Source: Rhodobacter sp. Har01
Lineage (GTDB): Bacteria; Pseudomonadota; Alphaproteobacteria; Rhodobacterales; Rhodobacteraceae
Direction of reading: 5' to 3'
Length of the DNA: 64,000 bases
Assembly (NCBI RefSeq): GCF_020564565.1
Contig: NZ_JAJCTD010000006.1
Coordinates: forward strand, 124,001-188,000
Under the pieces are notes generated by a model. The model was not told the origin of the DNA. It searched no databases and was given only the letters and a program-made list of their open reading frames with translations. Numbering within the stretch: position 1 is the stretch's first letter; the number at the start of each line of letters is the position of its first letter. Position numbers and translations under genes: made by a program. Of the stretch, positions 26,941 through 35,707 are shown piece after piece.

Positions 26941-28200
26941 ATGTCCGGCCAGCCGCCCGATTCCTTGATCCAGACCTCGCTGGAAGCCTGCTTCGAGTTC
27001 CACGAGCTGATCTATTCCCGCACCGATGAACGCGGGGTCATCACCTCGGGTAACGGCGTCTTCCAGCGGATGGCCGGCATCGACTGGCGTGACCTGATCG
27101 GCGCGCCGCACCGGCTGATTCGCCACCCCGACATGCCCAAGGGCTTTTTCCATCTGTTCTGGTCGCTGCTGAAGCAGGGCGAACCGGCGGTGGGTTATGT
27201 GAAGAACCGCCGCAAGGATGGCGGCTCTTACTGGGTGCTGGCCGCGGCCATGCCCTGCGACGGCGGCTTCTTCTCGGTCCGTCTGCGCCCGTCCAGCCCG
27301 CTGTTCGAGCAGGTGAAGGCCCTCTACGCCCGGCACCGGCAAAGCGAGCAGGCCGAGGGGCTGACGCCCGAAGCCTCTGCCGAGGCGCTGCTGGCGCGGC
27401 TTTCCGAACTGGGATTCTCGGCCTACGATGCCTTCGCCGCCCATGCGCTGACGCAAGAAAGCCGCGCCCGCAACAGCGAGCTTCGGCGTGCCGACGACCG
27501 CTCGATCGAGGCGCAGGTGTCGCTGGTGTCGCTGCTGGAAGAGACCCTCGCCGAACAGGCCAAGCTGATCGCGCGCTTTGCCGACCTGCTGATCCTGCCG
27601 GTCAACATGCGTCTGGCCGCGGCCCGGCTGGAACCGCAGGGCGGCCCGCTGAGCCAGATCTCGGTGAACTACAAGATCGCCTCGGAAGAGATCGCCCGCC
27701 GGCTGTCCAGTTTCGTCTCGGGCAAGACCAACCTTTGCGCACAGATGGCCAAGGCCGTGCGCCGAAGCCTTATCCTGTCGGGCTGCGCCCGGCTGCAGGA
27801 AGAACTGGTGGTCACCTATGACCGCCAGATGGGCTATTACGAAGGGGTCGAGCGGCGCGTCGAACGGGCAATGCTGGAAGGCGTGCGCGATTCCAACTTT
27901 GCCCGCGCCCGTGCCTCGCTGGACGAGGCGGCCCGGCTGGCTGCCGTGCTGAACGAGGCCAGCAACGACCTGCGGCGGATGATCCTTGGCCTGGACACGA
28001 TCCGCATCCTGGCCCGGGTGGAAAGCCGCAAATCCGCCGAAAGCCAGGACGCGCTGACCGCCACCATCGACCGCATCGACACGGTGCAGGCGTCGATCTC
28101 GAACAGCCTCAAGGTGATGATGGACCGTACCCTGTCGATCGACCACGGTCTGGCTGCCTTGCGCGGCGTCGGTGCCTCGGCGGCCATCGCGGCCGAGTGA
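26941..28200 (+). CDS. PAS-domain signalling protein without known output domain
   Basis: A 419-residue protein. Residues about 30-120 form a PAS domain of the Aer type (IYSRTDERGVITSGNGVF, ELIGAPHR-like LIGAPHRLIRHPDMPKG, then KNRRKDGGSYWVLA). The rest is long and helical with no kinase, GGDEF or methyl-accepting signature; it may be a coiled-coil partner. Aer-type PAS domains often bind FAD and sense redox state. It lies between uvrC (76 nt) and pgsA (204 nt), on the same strand but likely separate. Confidence 0.82.
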   Translation: MSGQPPDSLIQTSLEACFEFHELIYSRTDERGVITSGNGVFQRMAGIDWRDLIGAPHRLIRHPDMPKGFFHLFWSLLKQGEPAVGYVKNRRKDGGSYWVLAAAMPCDGGFFSVRLRPSSPLFEQVKALYARHRQSEQAEGLTPEASAEALLARLSELGFSAYDAFAAHALTQESRARNSELRRADDRSIEAQVSLVSLLEETLAEQAKLIARFADLLILPVNMRLAAARLEPQGGPLSQISVNYKIASEEIARRLSSFVSGKTNLCAQMAKAVRRSLILSGCARLQEELVVTYDRQMGYYEGVERRVERAMLEGVRDSNFARARASLDEAARLAAVLNEASNDLRRMILGLDTIRILARVESRKSAESQDALTATIDRIDTVQASISNSLKVMMDRTLSIDHGLAALRGVGASAAIAAE

Positions 28201-28404
28201 CGCGGCCCGCCGCGGCCCCGGCCCGTCGCTGCCTGCCGCGGCCTGCCTTGCGGAACCCATCCTGCCGGTGCGGATTCGGCCCGTTCGCGGCTTGTCCGGT
28301 CCAGGTCTGACGGTGCCGTTCCGCCGCAAGGGCCGCGGGTCAGACGGCGCGCGGTGCTTTGCCCGCTCTTCCCTCGCCCCGGCGCATGGGCTACCAATTC
28401 GGTC

Positions 28405-29070
28405 ATGATCTGGACGATCCCGAACACCTTGACGGTCCTGCGCCTGCTGGCCGCCCCCGGCGTGGCCGTGATGTTTCTGTATTTCCACCGCCCCTGGGCC
28501 GACTGGTTTGCGCTGGCGCTGTTCGTCACGGCGGCGATCACCGATTACTTCGACGGCTACCTGGCCCGGCTGTGGAAACAGGAATCGAAGTTCGGCGCCA
28601 TGCTGGACCCGATCGCCGACAAGGCCATGGTGCTGATCGCGATCATGGTCATCACCGGCTACAACGGGATGAACCCCTGGCTGATCCTGCCCGCGACCGT
28701 GATCCTGTTCCGCGAGGTCTTCGTCTCGGGCCTGCGCGAGTATCTGGGCGCCAAGTCCACCACACTGAAGGTCACCAAGCTGGCCAAGTGGAAGACCACC
28801 GCGCAGATGGTGGCGATTGCCGTGCTGTTCCTGGGAACCGGCTTCGAATACCTGAACGGGGTTGCGCTGCGCGGGATGACGCTGGACGAATACAACGTGC
28901 TGGTCAGCCAGGGCGAGGCCGACCCGGTACGCGCCTGCGTCAAGTGGGGCTGCGCCTCCTATGCGAACCTGCTTGGCCTGGCCCTGATCTGGATCGCGGC
29001 GGGGCTGACGGCGGTGACCGGGTGGGAGTATTTCTCCAAGGCCCTGCCATTCCTGAAGGAGGACAAGTGA
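28405..29070 (+). CDS. pgsA: CDP-diacylglycerol-glycerol-3-phosphate 3-phosphatidyltransferase
   Basis: A 221-residue inner-membrane enzyme that makes phosphatidylglycerol phosphate. The CDP-alcohol phosphotransferase motif DG-x2-AR-x8-G-x3-D-x3-D is complete in DGYLARLWKQESKFGAMLDP plus IADK. About six membrane helices. A block near residues 145-185 (EYLNGVALRGMTLDEYNV) is an extra loop compared with E. coli PgsA. Its TGA overlaps the moaD GTG start, so lipid and molybdopterin genes share a message. Confidence 0.94.
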   Translation: MIWTIPNTLTVLRLLAAPGVAVMFLYFHRPWADWFALALFVTAAITDYFDGYLARLWKQESKFGAMLDPIADKAMVLIAIMVITGYNGMNPWLILPATVILFREVFVSGLREYLGAKSTTLKVTKLAKWKTTAQMVAIAVLFLGTGFEYLNGVALRGMTLDEYNVLVSQGEADPVRACVKWGCASYANLLGLALIWIAAGLTAVTGWEYFSKALPFLKEDK

Positions 29071-29315
29071 TCGACGTCCTCTATTTCGCCTGGGTGCGCG
29101 AACGCATCGGCCTGCCGCGCGAGCGGATCGAGACGGCCGCCCCCACCGTTGCGGCCCTGGTCGAAGAGCTGAAGGCCCGCGAAGAGCGCTATGCCCTGGC
29201 CTTTGCCGATCTCGCCAGCCTGCGGGTGGCGCTGGATCAGGAGTTGTCGTCGTTCGATGCACCCCTGGCCGGAGTGCGCGAGGTGGCCTTCTTTCCGCCG
29301 ATGACCGGGGGCTGA
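29067..29315 (+). CDS. moaD: Molybdopterin synthase small subunit MoaD
   Basis: An 82-residue ubiquitin-fold sulfur carrier starting with GTG 29067, which overlaps the pgsA stop as GTGA. It begins IDVLYFAWVRERIGL and ends in the required Gly-Gly (PPMTGG), the site of thiocarboxylation. It works with MoaE, encoded one base downstream. Confidence 0.94.
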   Translation: MIDVLYFAWVRERIGLPRERIETAAPTVAALVEELKAREERYALAFADLASLRVALDQELSSFDAPLAGVREVAFFPPMTGG

Positions 29316-29316
29316 G

Positions 29317-29757
29317 ATGCGGGTCGCGGTCCAGTCCGCGGCCTTCGACCTGGGCGCCGAGGCGGCGGCCTTTGCCGCTGCCGCCGGCGGCGCAGGGGCG
29401 GTGGTCACCTTCACCGGCCTGGTGCGCGACAACGGCGGCGCGCTTGCGGCGATGGAGATCGAGCATTACCCCGGCATGACCGAACGCGCGATCCGCGCCA
29501 TGGCCAGCGAGGCCAGCCAGCGCTGGGCGCTGGTCGACGCCTTGGTGATCCACCGCTTCGGGCGGCTGGCGCCGGGCGAGGCGATCATGATGGTCGCCAC
29601 CGCCGCGCCGCACCGGGCCGATGCCTTCGACGCGGCCGAATTCCTGATGGACTACCTGAAATCCCGCGCGCCGTTCTGGAAGAAGGAGATCGGCGCCGAT
29701 GGGGCCGAATGGGTGGCCGCAAAGGACGAGGACGAGGCCGCGCTCAGGCGCTGGTAG
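29317..29757 (+). CDS. moaE: Molybdopterin synthase large subunit MoaE
   Basis: A 146-residue catalytic subunit that converts cPMP to molybdopterin with MoaD. VVTFTGLVRD near residue 28, EHYPGMTE, VIHRFGRLAPGE and YLKSRAPFWKKE (active-site lysines) are all typical. Its last 14 nt overlap the 3' end of the convergent P1 peptidase gene. Confidence 0.95.
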   Translation: MRVAVQSAAFDLGAEAAAFAAAAGGAGAVVTFTGLVRDNGGALAAMEIEHYPGMTERAIRAMASEASQRWALVDALVIHRFGRLAPGEAIMMVATAAPHRADAFDAAEFLMDYLKSRAPFWKKEIGADGAEWVAAKDEDEAALRRW

Positions 29758-30745
29758 GCGGGCCAAAGACGGCCTGCCAGCAGGGTTGCAGGTCGCCCGG
29801 CAGCGGCCGCGCCAGGTAGATCGCGCGGGCAATCGCCCGGGCCAGGCAGGTGGCGGCGGCATGGCCGATCTGGAACCCGTCCAGCAGCGGATCGGCCATC
29901 TGCCGCGCCCCGGTCGACAGCGCAAAGACCAGATCGCCATCCAAGGGCGTGTGCGAGGGCACCAGCGCCCGGGCCATGCCGTCATGCGCCGCCACGGCCA
30001 TCCGCTGGGCCTGCGCCTTGGTCAGGGCGGCGTCGGTGGCCACCACCGCAAGCGTCGTCGCCTCGCCCATCTGCTTTTGCGGCTGGGGCGCCGGCAGAGC
30101 GGCAAAAGGCGCCGGGCCAAGGCCGCCGAACTCGGCGCCTTCCTCGAAGGGCGCCGCCCAGAACTGCCCGGTTTCGCCCACCGTGGCGGACCCCAGCGCA
30201 TTCACCGCCACCAGGGCCCCGACCGTGATGCCCGAGGGCAGCACGCAGGAGGCCGAGCCGAGGCCGCCCTTCAACACCCCGGTCAGCGCACCAAACCCGG
30301 CCCCTGCCGTCCCAAGCGCGAAGGCGCTGCCAGCCGCGCGCAGCGCGGCCTGCCCAAGGGCCGGATAGGGGTTTTCGACCCAATCCTTGTCGCCGCCGTT
30401 CAGCAGGTCGAACAGGATGGCCCCGGGCACGATGGGCACCCGCACCGGGCCGACGGCGAAGCCGCGCCCCGCCGCGCGCAGGCCCTGCATCACCCCCGAA
30501 CAGGTGTCCAGCCCGAAGGCCGACCCGCCCGACAGCACCAGCGCATCCACCTGCTGCACCAGCCGGTCCGGCGCCAGCAGGTCGGTCTCGCGCGTGCCCG
30601 GCGCCCCGCCCATCACATGCACCGCGGCGACAAACGGCCGTTCCGCCGTCACCACCGTGACGCCCGAGCGCAGGCGCGCGTCACAGGCATTGCCCACACG
30701 CACACCGGCCACATCGGTGATCAAGTTCAACGGCCCCGGCCGCAT
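29744..30745 (-). CDS. P1-family peptidase (DmpA-like aminopeptidase)
   Basis: A 333-residue member of the P1/DmpA family of self-cleaving N-terminal nucleophile hydrolases. It opens with ITDVAGVRVGNA and has LSGGSAFGLD; KGGLGSASCVLPSGITVGAL is the region where DmpA-type enzymes cut themselves to free a serine or threonine nucleophile. ATG 30745 was chosen because GGAGG sits 5 nt before it; an in-frame ATG at 30772 has no such site. Natural substrate unknown (aminopeptidase or beta-peptide hydrolase). Confidence 0.86.
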   Translation of the reverse strand: MRPGPLNLITDVAGVRVGNACDARLRSGVTVVTAERPFVAAVHVMGGAPGTRETDLLAPDRLVQQVDALVLSGGSAFGLDTCSGVMQGLRAAGRGFAVGPVRVPIVPGAILFDLLNGGDKDWVENPYPALGQAALRAAGSAFALGTAGAGFGALTGVLKGGLGSASCVLPSGITVGALVAVNALGSATVGETGQFWAAPFEEGAEFGGLGPAPFAALPAPQPQKQMGEATTLAVVATDAALTKAQAQRMAVAAHDGMARALVPSHTPLDGDLVFALSTGARQMADPLLDGFQIGHAAATCLARAIARAIYLARPLPGDLQPCWQAVFGPPTSA

Positions 30746-30911
30746 CGACGCCTCCGTGATTTTCCCCAGCATAGCGGCAGTCCCGCCTGAGCGCGACCGG
30801 CGCAAGCCGGTTGTGCGAGGCAAAAGACCTGCCGCGGAACGCGGCTCCGCTGGATCACCGCGCTTGCCCCTTGCGCCAGGGTCGGCCTTCCGGCATCTTG
30901 CGCGGCGAGCC

Positions 30912-31028
30912 GTGGCGATGGCGTCGCCACAGGGGCAGATGCCCCGCCGCTTGCGGGCCTGCCCGCATCCGTCCTGCACGCCGGGACCTTTCGGGGTCCG
31001 CTTCGCGTGTGGCCCCGTCTCAAGGGGT
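30912..31028 (+). promoter_or_regulatory. Hairpin-rich leader of the creatinase gene
   Basis: Four consecutive hairpins: GTGGCGA/TCGCCAC (30912-30930), GGGGC/GCCCC (30932-30945), GGACC/GGTCC (30984-30999) and CCCC/GGGG (about 31013-31026). In the last, the pairing covers AAGGGG, the ribosome site 8 nt before the creatinase ATG. This could be a leader that hides the ribosome site, or a set of fortuitous GC hairpins. Confidence 0.4.
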
Positions 31029-31033
31029 CTGAC

Positions 31034-32248
31034 ATGACACTGAACCGTCCCGAACAGTATCGCTTCCACAACGGCGGCCGCAAGGACGCGCTGCCTTTTG
31101 CGGACGAGGAATACCACGACCGCCTGGCCGGCCTGCGCGACATCATGGAGCTGCACGGCCTGGATGCCGTGGTGCTGACCAGCATGCACAACGTCGCCTA
31201 TTACTCGGGCTTCCTCTATTGCAGCTTTGGCCGGCCCTATGCGGCGGTGGTCACCGCGACCGAGTGCATCACCGTCAGCGCCGGCATCGACGCGGGCCAG
31301 CCCTGGCGGCGCAGCATCGGCGACAACATCACCTATACCGACTGGAAGCGCGACAACTTCTGGCGCGTGGTGGCCGGCATCACCGGCACCGGCAAGGTCA
31401 TCGGCTGCGAGGCCGACCACCTGACCATGGAGCGGGCCGAGAAGCTGAACACCTTCCTGCAGCCGAAGAAGGGCGTGGACATCAGCGCCGCCACCATGCA
31501 GCAGCGGATGCTGAAGTCCCCGGCCGAGATCGCCCTTATCAAGCACGGCGCCAACGTGGCCGACGTGGGCGGCCATGCCATCCGCGACGCCATCCGCGAG
31601 GGCGTGACGGAACTTGAGGTCGCCATGGCCGGCCGCGACGCGATGGAGCGCGAGATTGCCAAGCGCTTTCCCGATGCCGAGTACCGCGACACCTGGGTCT
31701 GGTTCCAGTCGGGGCTGAACACCGACGGCGCGCACAACCCGGTGACCAACCGGAAACTCAAGCGCGGCGACATCCTGTCGCTGAACTGCTTTCCGATGAT
31801 CAGCGGCTATTACACCGCGCTGGAACGCACCCTGTTCGTGGGCGAGGTCGATCCGGCGTCCTTGCGGGTCTGGGAGGCGAACATCGCCGCGCATGAATTC
31901 GGGATGAGCCTGCTGGTGCCCGGCGCCAGCTGCTCGGGCATCACCGCGCAGATCAACGAGTTCCTGGCCGAGCGGCAGATGCTGCAATACCGCACCTTCG
32001 GCTATGGCCACAGCTTCGGCGTTCTCAGCCACTACTACGGCCGCGAGGCGGGGCTGGAACTGCGCGAGGACATCGACACCGTGCTGGAACCCGGCATGGT
32101 GATCAGCATGGAGCCGATGCTGACCATCGCCGATGGCGAGCCGGGGGCAGGAGGCTACCGCGAACACGACATCCTGGTGATCACCGAAGACGGCGCCGAG
32201 GACATCACGCATTACCCCTATGGACCGGGGTTCAACGTGGTCGGCTGA
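31034..32248 (+). CDS. Creatinase (creatine amidinohydrolase), M24 fold
   Basis: A 404-residue protein almost colinear with Pseudomonas putida creatinase (403 residues). LYCSFGRPYA, NIxYTDWxRDN, TWxWFQSG-NTDGAHNPVT (with the catalytic histidine), KGDILSLNCFPMI-GYYTALERTLF-like and YRTFGYGHSFG blocks match residue for residue in memory. It splits creatine to sarcosine and urea and needs no metal, unlike most M24 relatives. ATG 31034 was chosen over 31007 for fit to the family start and ribosome site AAGGGG. No sarcosine oxidase or urease gene is adjacent. Confidence 0.92.
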   Translation: MTLNRPEQYRFHNGGRKDALPFADEEYHDRLAGLRDIMELHGLDAVVLTSMHNVAYYSGFLYCSFGRPYAAVVTATECITVSAGIDAGQPWRRSIGDNITYTDWKRDNFWRVVAGITGTGKVIGCEADHLTMERAEKLNTFLQPKKGVDISAATMQQRMLKSPAEIALIKHGANVADVGGHAIRDAIREGVTELEVAMAGRDAMEREIAKRFPDAEYRDTWVWFQSGLNTDGAHNPVTNRKLKRGDILSLNCFPMISGYYTALERTLFVGEVDPASLRVWEANIAAHEFGMSLLVPGASCSGITAQINEFLAERQMLQYRTFGYGHSFGVLSHYYGREAGLELREDIDTVLEPGMVISMEPMLTIADGEPGAGGYREHDILVITEDGAEDITHYPYGPGFNVVG

Positions 32249-32269
32249 CCGCTATCGGTGCCGAAAACG

Positions 32270-32311
32270 CAACAAAACGCACCCCGGACGCAAGGCCCGG
32301 GGTGTTTTGTT
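32270..32311 (+). terminator. Terminator after creatinase
   Basis: A strong hairpin: CACCCCGG pairs with CCGGGGTG, extended by AACAAAA with TTTTGTT across a 2-nt bulge, ending in TTTTGTTG. Located 22 nt after the stop. Confidence 0.85.
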
Positions 32312-32401
32312 GACAATTGCGTGACGCGGGGGCTTGACGCCCAGCCCCCCCCTTGGGCCAAGGTGCGGCTCACAGCTGCCCCTCAACCCCCGAGTCTCAA
32401 A

Positions 32402-33319
32402 GTGTCCTTCAGTCTTGCCCGCCTTGTGGCCGTTCTGGCCCTGCCTCTTGTTGCCGCTTGCGGCGCCCCCCCCAGGACGGAGGGCCCGCCGGCCACCCTG
32501 CCGGGCTATGAGGCGGTGCAGGACGGTGAATTCCTGATCCCTGCGGTCGACCCGAAATACCTGGTCGAGGGCAATACCCGGACCGAGGTGGCCTATACCG
32601 CCGACGACCCGCCGAACTCGATCGTCGTCGATGTCTTCGCGCGCAAGCTGTACTGGGTGATGGAGGGTGGCCGGGCCGTCCGCTATGGCATCGCGGTCGG
32701 CCGCGAGGGGTTGACGTTCAAGGGACGCGGCTATGTCGGGCGCAAGCGGGAATGGCCGTCGTGGCAGCCCACCGCGAACATGATCCGCTCGCGTCCCGAC
32801 CTTTACGCCGCCTATGCCGGCGGTTTGTCGGGGGGCCTTGAAAACCCGTTGGGCGCGCGGGCGCTGTATCTGTACCGCGGCGGCCGCGACACGATGTTCC
32901 GCATCCACGGCACCATCGAGAATTCTTCCATCGGCCGGGCCACCAGCGCCGGCTGCATCCGGCTGTTCAACCAGGATGCGATGGACCTTTATGCCCGCGC
33001 CGACACCGGAACCAGGGTCAAGGTGCGGTCGCTGGACGAAAGCCTGGCGATCGAAGGTCCGATGATGGACGACGCCTTTGGCCGCGTCGTGCCGGAAACG
33101 CCCGAGGCCATTGCCCAGCGGGAAAGAGAGCTGGTCGAGATCGCGGAGTACGAGAAGCGCGAGGCCGAGCGCCAGGCGAAAGAAGCGGAAGAGGCCCGGA
33201 TCGCGGCCGAAAAGGCCGAGAAGAAGCGCCTTTCCAGCTGCAAGCGCAAGGGCATTGCCGCCGAGGACTGCCCGGTTCTGGAAACCGCGGCGGCCGAAAC
33301 CGGCGCAACGAACGGCTGA
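32402..33319 (+). CDS. L,D-transpeptidase (YkuD) lipoprotein
   Basis: A 305-residue cell-wall enzyme starting with GTG 32402. The signal ends in the lipobox LVAAC (Cys20), so it is a lipoprotein. The YkuD domain holds IHGT and the catalytic SAGCIRLFNQD (Cys within S-x-GC-x-R). A helical charged tail (EKREAERQAKEAEEARIAAEKAEKK) follows and ends in a cysteine pair. It would form 3-3 cross-links in peptidoglycan or attach proteins to it. A longer in-frame start exists but adds sequence overlapping the terminator. Confidence 0.9.
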   Translation: MSFSLARLVAVLALPLVAACGAPPRTEGPPATLPGYEAVQDGEFLIPAVDPKYLVEGNTRTEVAYTADDPPNSIVVDVFARKLYWVMEGGRAVRYGIAVGREGLTFKGRGYVGRKREWPSWQPTANMIRSRPDLYAAYAGGLSGGLENPLGARALYLYRGGRDTMFRIHGTIENSSIGRATSAGCIRLFNQDAMDLYARADTGTRVKVRSLDESLAIEGPMMDDAFGRVVPETPEAIAQRERELVEIAEYEKREAERQAKEAEEARIAAEKAEKKRLSSCKRKGIAAEDCPVLETAAAETGATNG

Positions 33320-33339
33320 GCCGCCGTCCGGCGGAGACA

Positions 33340-33364
33340 GGGCCGCCCCGCCGGGCGGCCCTTT
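33340..33364. terminator. Bidirectional terminator
   Basis: GGGCCGCCC / GGGCGGCCC (33340-33348, 33353-33361) with a 4-nt loop and TTT after it, between the convergent L,D-transpeptidase and cupin genes. Confidence 0.75.
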
Positions 33365-33376
33365 GCGTTGCGGCCG

Positions 33377-33718
33377 TCAGGTCCGGATGACGTAGTCCTT
33401 GAGCGTGGTCTCGACCACCTCCCAGGTGCCCTCGAACCCCGGGCGGATCACGAAGCTGTCGCCCGCCCGCAGCCGGGTTTCGGTCCCGTCCGCCGCGGTC
33501 AGGATCGAATGCCCTTGCAGGATGTGGACATATTCCCATTCCACATAGGCCACCCGCCACTTGCCCGGGGTGGATTGCCACAGGCCGCAGTACAGGCCGT
33601 CGTCCTCGACCAGGTTCCAGGTGGTGTGGACCGGGTCGCCGGCCAGCACCTTGGCGGGATCGGGGCGGGTGGTTTCCGGGGTGACGCGGTCACGAGAGAT
33701 GCGCTGGATCAGGGACAT
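33377..33718 (-). CDS. Cupin-domain protein (DUF861-like)
   Basis: A 113-residue single cupin of the Cupin_3/DUF861 type (related to ureidoglycine aminohydrolase domains): WRVAYVEWEYVHILQG and the second barrel block LRAGDSFVIRPGFEGTWEVVE. The usual paired histidines are replaced (YVEWEYVHILQG keeps one histidine and glutamates). Transcribed alone. Function unknown. Confidence 0.82.
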   Translation of the reverse strand: MSLIQRISRDRVTPETTRPDPAKVLAGDPVHTTWNLVEDDGLYCGLWQSTPGKWRVAYVEWEYVHILQGHSILTAADGTETRLRAGDSFVIRPGFEGTWEVVETTLKDYVIRT

Positions 33719-33868
33719 GGGGCCTCCGCTCTTCGCCGTCCATAGGGCCGCGGCGGGGCCGGGGCGTCAAGCCGATTGGCGGCGCTGCAGTGCAGCGCTA
33801 ATTCCTTGCACCCTTGGCCCGGCTGTGCCCTTATTGCGGGCAGTCTGCAAAGCCCGGAGTCCCGCCGC

Positions 33869-34699
33869 ATGAGCGCAACTTCCCCGGTCAGGCCCGTCCT
33901 GCCGCCCGACATCCGCGCCCGCAAGGGCGGCGAGCCGCTGGTGGTGCTGACCGCCTATTCCACGCCGATGGCGCGGCTGGTGGACGCGCATTGCGACATC
34001 GCGCTGGTGGGCGACAGCCTGGGGATGGTGATCCACGGGTTGCCGTCCACCCTGGGGGTGACGCTGGAGATGATGATCCTGCACGGGCGCGCGGTGATGC
34101 GCGGCTGCCAGAAGGCCATGGTGGTGATCGACATGCCTTTTGGGTCCTATGAGGAAGACCCGCAGCAAGCCTTCCGCAATGCGTCCCGCCTGATGGCGGA
34201 AACCGGCGCGCCGGCGGTCAAGCTGGAAGGCGGGGTCCACATGGCCGAGACGATTGCCTTCCTGACCGCCCGCGGCGTGCCGGTGATGGCGCATGTCGGC
34301 CTGACGCCGCAATCGGTGAACACTTTGGGCGGCTACAAGGTGGTGGGCCGCGCCGACGAGGCGGCGAAGGTGATGGCCGACGCCAAGGCGGTCGAGGCGG
34401 CGGGGGCCTTCTCGGTGGTGCTGGAGAAAGTTCCGCAGGGGCTGGCGGCGCGGATCACCTCGGCGCTATCGATCCCGACCATCGGCATCGGCGCCGGGGT
34501 GGCCTGCGACGGGCAGGTGCTGGTGGTCGATGACATGCTGGGGCTGTTCACCGACTTCCGGCCGAAGTTCGTGAAACGCTATGCGGAACTGGGTAAGACG
34601 GCTGACGCGGCGATTGCGGCCTACGCGGCCGAGGTGCGCAACTGCAGCTTCCCGGCGGACGAACATGCCTTCCCCGACGAAGTGCCGGTGAAGAAATGA
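33869..34699 (+). CDS. panB: 3-methyl-2-oxobutanoate hydroxymethyltransferase PanB
   Basis: A 276-residue TIM-barrel enzyme making ketopantoate for pantothenate and Co[26 protein letters not shown] (metal-binding aspartate), VKLEGG and [12 protein letters not shown] are the family signatures; GIGAG follows near residue 208. Its stop overlaps the panC ATG by 4 nt. Confidence 0.96.
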   Translation: MSATSPVRPVLPPDIRARKGGEPLVVLTAYSTPMARLVDAHCDIALVGDSLGMVIHGLPSTLGVTLEMMILHGRAVMRGCQKAMVVIDMPFGSYEEDPQQAFRNASRLMAETGAPAVKLEGGVHMAETIAFLTARGVPVMAHVGLTPQSVNTLGGYKVVGRADEAAKVMADAKAVEAAGAFSVVLEKVPQGLAARITSALSIPTIGIGAGVACDGQVLVVDDMLGLFTDFRPKFVKRYAELGKTADAAIAAYAAEVRNCSFPADEHAFPDEVPVKK

Positions 34700-35535
34700 T
34701 CCCGATCCTGCGGACGGTGGCCGAGATGCGCGCCCTGGCGCGGGTCTGGCGCAAGGCCGGGCAGACGGTGGGCGTGGTGCCGACGATGGGCGCGCTGCAC
34801 GACGGGCACCTGTCTCTGGCGCGGCGGGCGCGGCGCGAGTGCGACCGGGTGGTGACGACGATCTTCGTCAACCCCAAGCAGTTCAACAACCCCGAGGATC
34901 TGAAGAAATACCCCCGGACCGAGGCGGCGGATGCGGCGCTGCTGGCGACGGTTCCGGTGGACGCGATCTTCGCGCCCGGTCCCGAGGAGGTCTACCCCGA
35001 GGGCTTCATCACCACGGTCAGCATGGCCGGGGTGGCGCAGCCGCTGGAGGGCCACATGCGGCCGGGCCATTTCGACGGCGTGGCGACGGTGGTGACCAAG
35101 CTGTTCGGGATGACCCTGGCCGACCGCGGCTACTTCGGCCAGAAGGACTGGCAGCAGCTGCAGGTGGTGCTGCGGCTGGTGCGCGACCTGAACATGGCCG
35201 TCGAGGTGGTGGGCTGCGAGACGATCCGCGAGACCGACGGCCTGGCGATGAGTAGCCGCAACGTGCGGCTGACGCCCGAGGGTCGGACGAAGGCGCCGGT
35301 GCTTTACGCCGCGATCAGCGCGGCCGCAAAGGACATCCGCGCCGGCCAGTCCGACCGCATGGCGATCCGCGAGGCGGCCGAGACGATGCGGGCGGCGGGG
35401 TTCGAGCGGGTGGAATACATCGAGTTGCGCGATGCCGAGACGCTGATGCCCTCGGACGACCCCGCGCGCCCGCGCCGCATGCTGGCGGCGGCCTGGCTGG
35501 ATGGCGTGCGGCTGATCGACAACATCCCGGTCTAG
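34696..35535 (+). CDS. panC: Pantothenate synthetase PanC
   Basis: A 279-residue ATP-dependent ligase joining pantoate and beta-alanine. [14 protein letters not shown] is the HIGH-type nucleotide motif, FVNPKQF and [10 protein letters not shown] follow, and the KMS-like loop is MSSRNVRL. It is translated with panB. A palindromic GGGGTATTTG element follows its stop. Confidence 0.96.
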   Translation: MIPILRTVAEMRALARVWRKAGQTVGVVPTMGALHDGHLSLARRARRECDRVVTTIFVNPKQFNNPEDLKKYPRTEAADAALLATVPVDAIFAPGPEEVYPEGFITTVSMAGVAQPLEGHMRPGHFDGVATVVTKLFGMTLADRGYFGQKDWQQLQVVLRLVRDLNMAVEVVGCETIRETDGLAMSSRNVRLTPEGRTKAPVLYAAISAAAKDIRAGQSDRMAIREAAETMRAAGFERVEYIELRDAETLMPSDDPARPRRMLAAAWLDGVRLIDNIPV

Positions 35536-35570
35536 GCGCGGGGCGGACACCCCGGGGCGCTCCGGACCCC

Positions 35571-35627
35571 GGGGTATTTGGACCAAGATGAAGCTGACGG
35601 GCTTTCACCTTGGCGGCAAATACCCCC
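35571..35627. repeat. Facing pair of GGGGTATTTG post-gene elements (large hairpin)
   Basis: GGGGTATTTG followed by GACCAAGATGAAG (35571-35593) reads on the plus strand after panC; the same motif reads on the minus strand (35627-35602) after the convergent M20 gene. The two copies pair: GGGGTATTTG with CAAATACCCC, CCAAG with CTTGG, TGAAG with CTTTCA. A third copy is at 39351. A likely bidirectional terminator or RNA-processing site. Confidence 0.7.
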
Positions 35628-35707
35628 GCCGGAGGCCGCCCCGAGCCGGTTGCGGCGCAAGCCGCAGAGGCGAGACAAAAGGCTTGCGGCGAAGCCGCTC
35701 GACTGAA

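Noticed and set aside
26773..29985. A 1070-codon open frame on the minus strand
   Set aside because: It runs opposite to uvrC, the PAS gene and pgsA-moaD-moaE, which all have clear families. Its translation is Arg/Gly/His/Gln-rich without family features, a known artefact of very high GC.
29744..32212. An 822-codon minus-strand frame that would extend the P1 peptidase
   Set aside because: Only the first-mentioned part up to 30745 is real; the rest lies opposite creatinase, and GGAGG before 30745 fixes the start.
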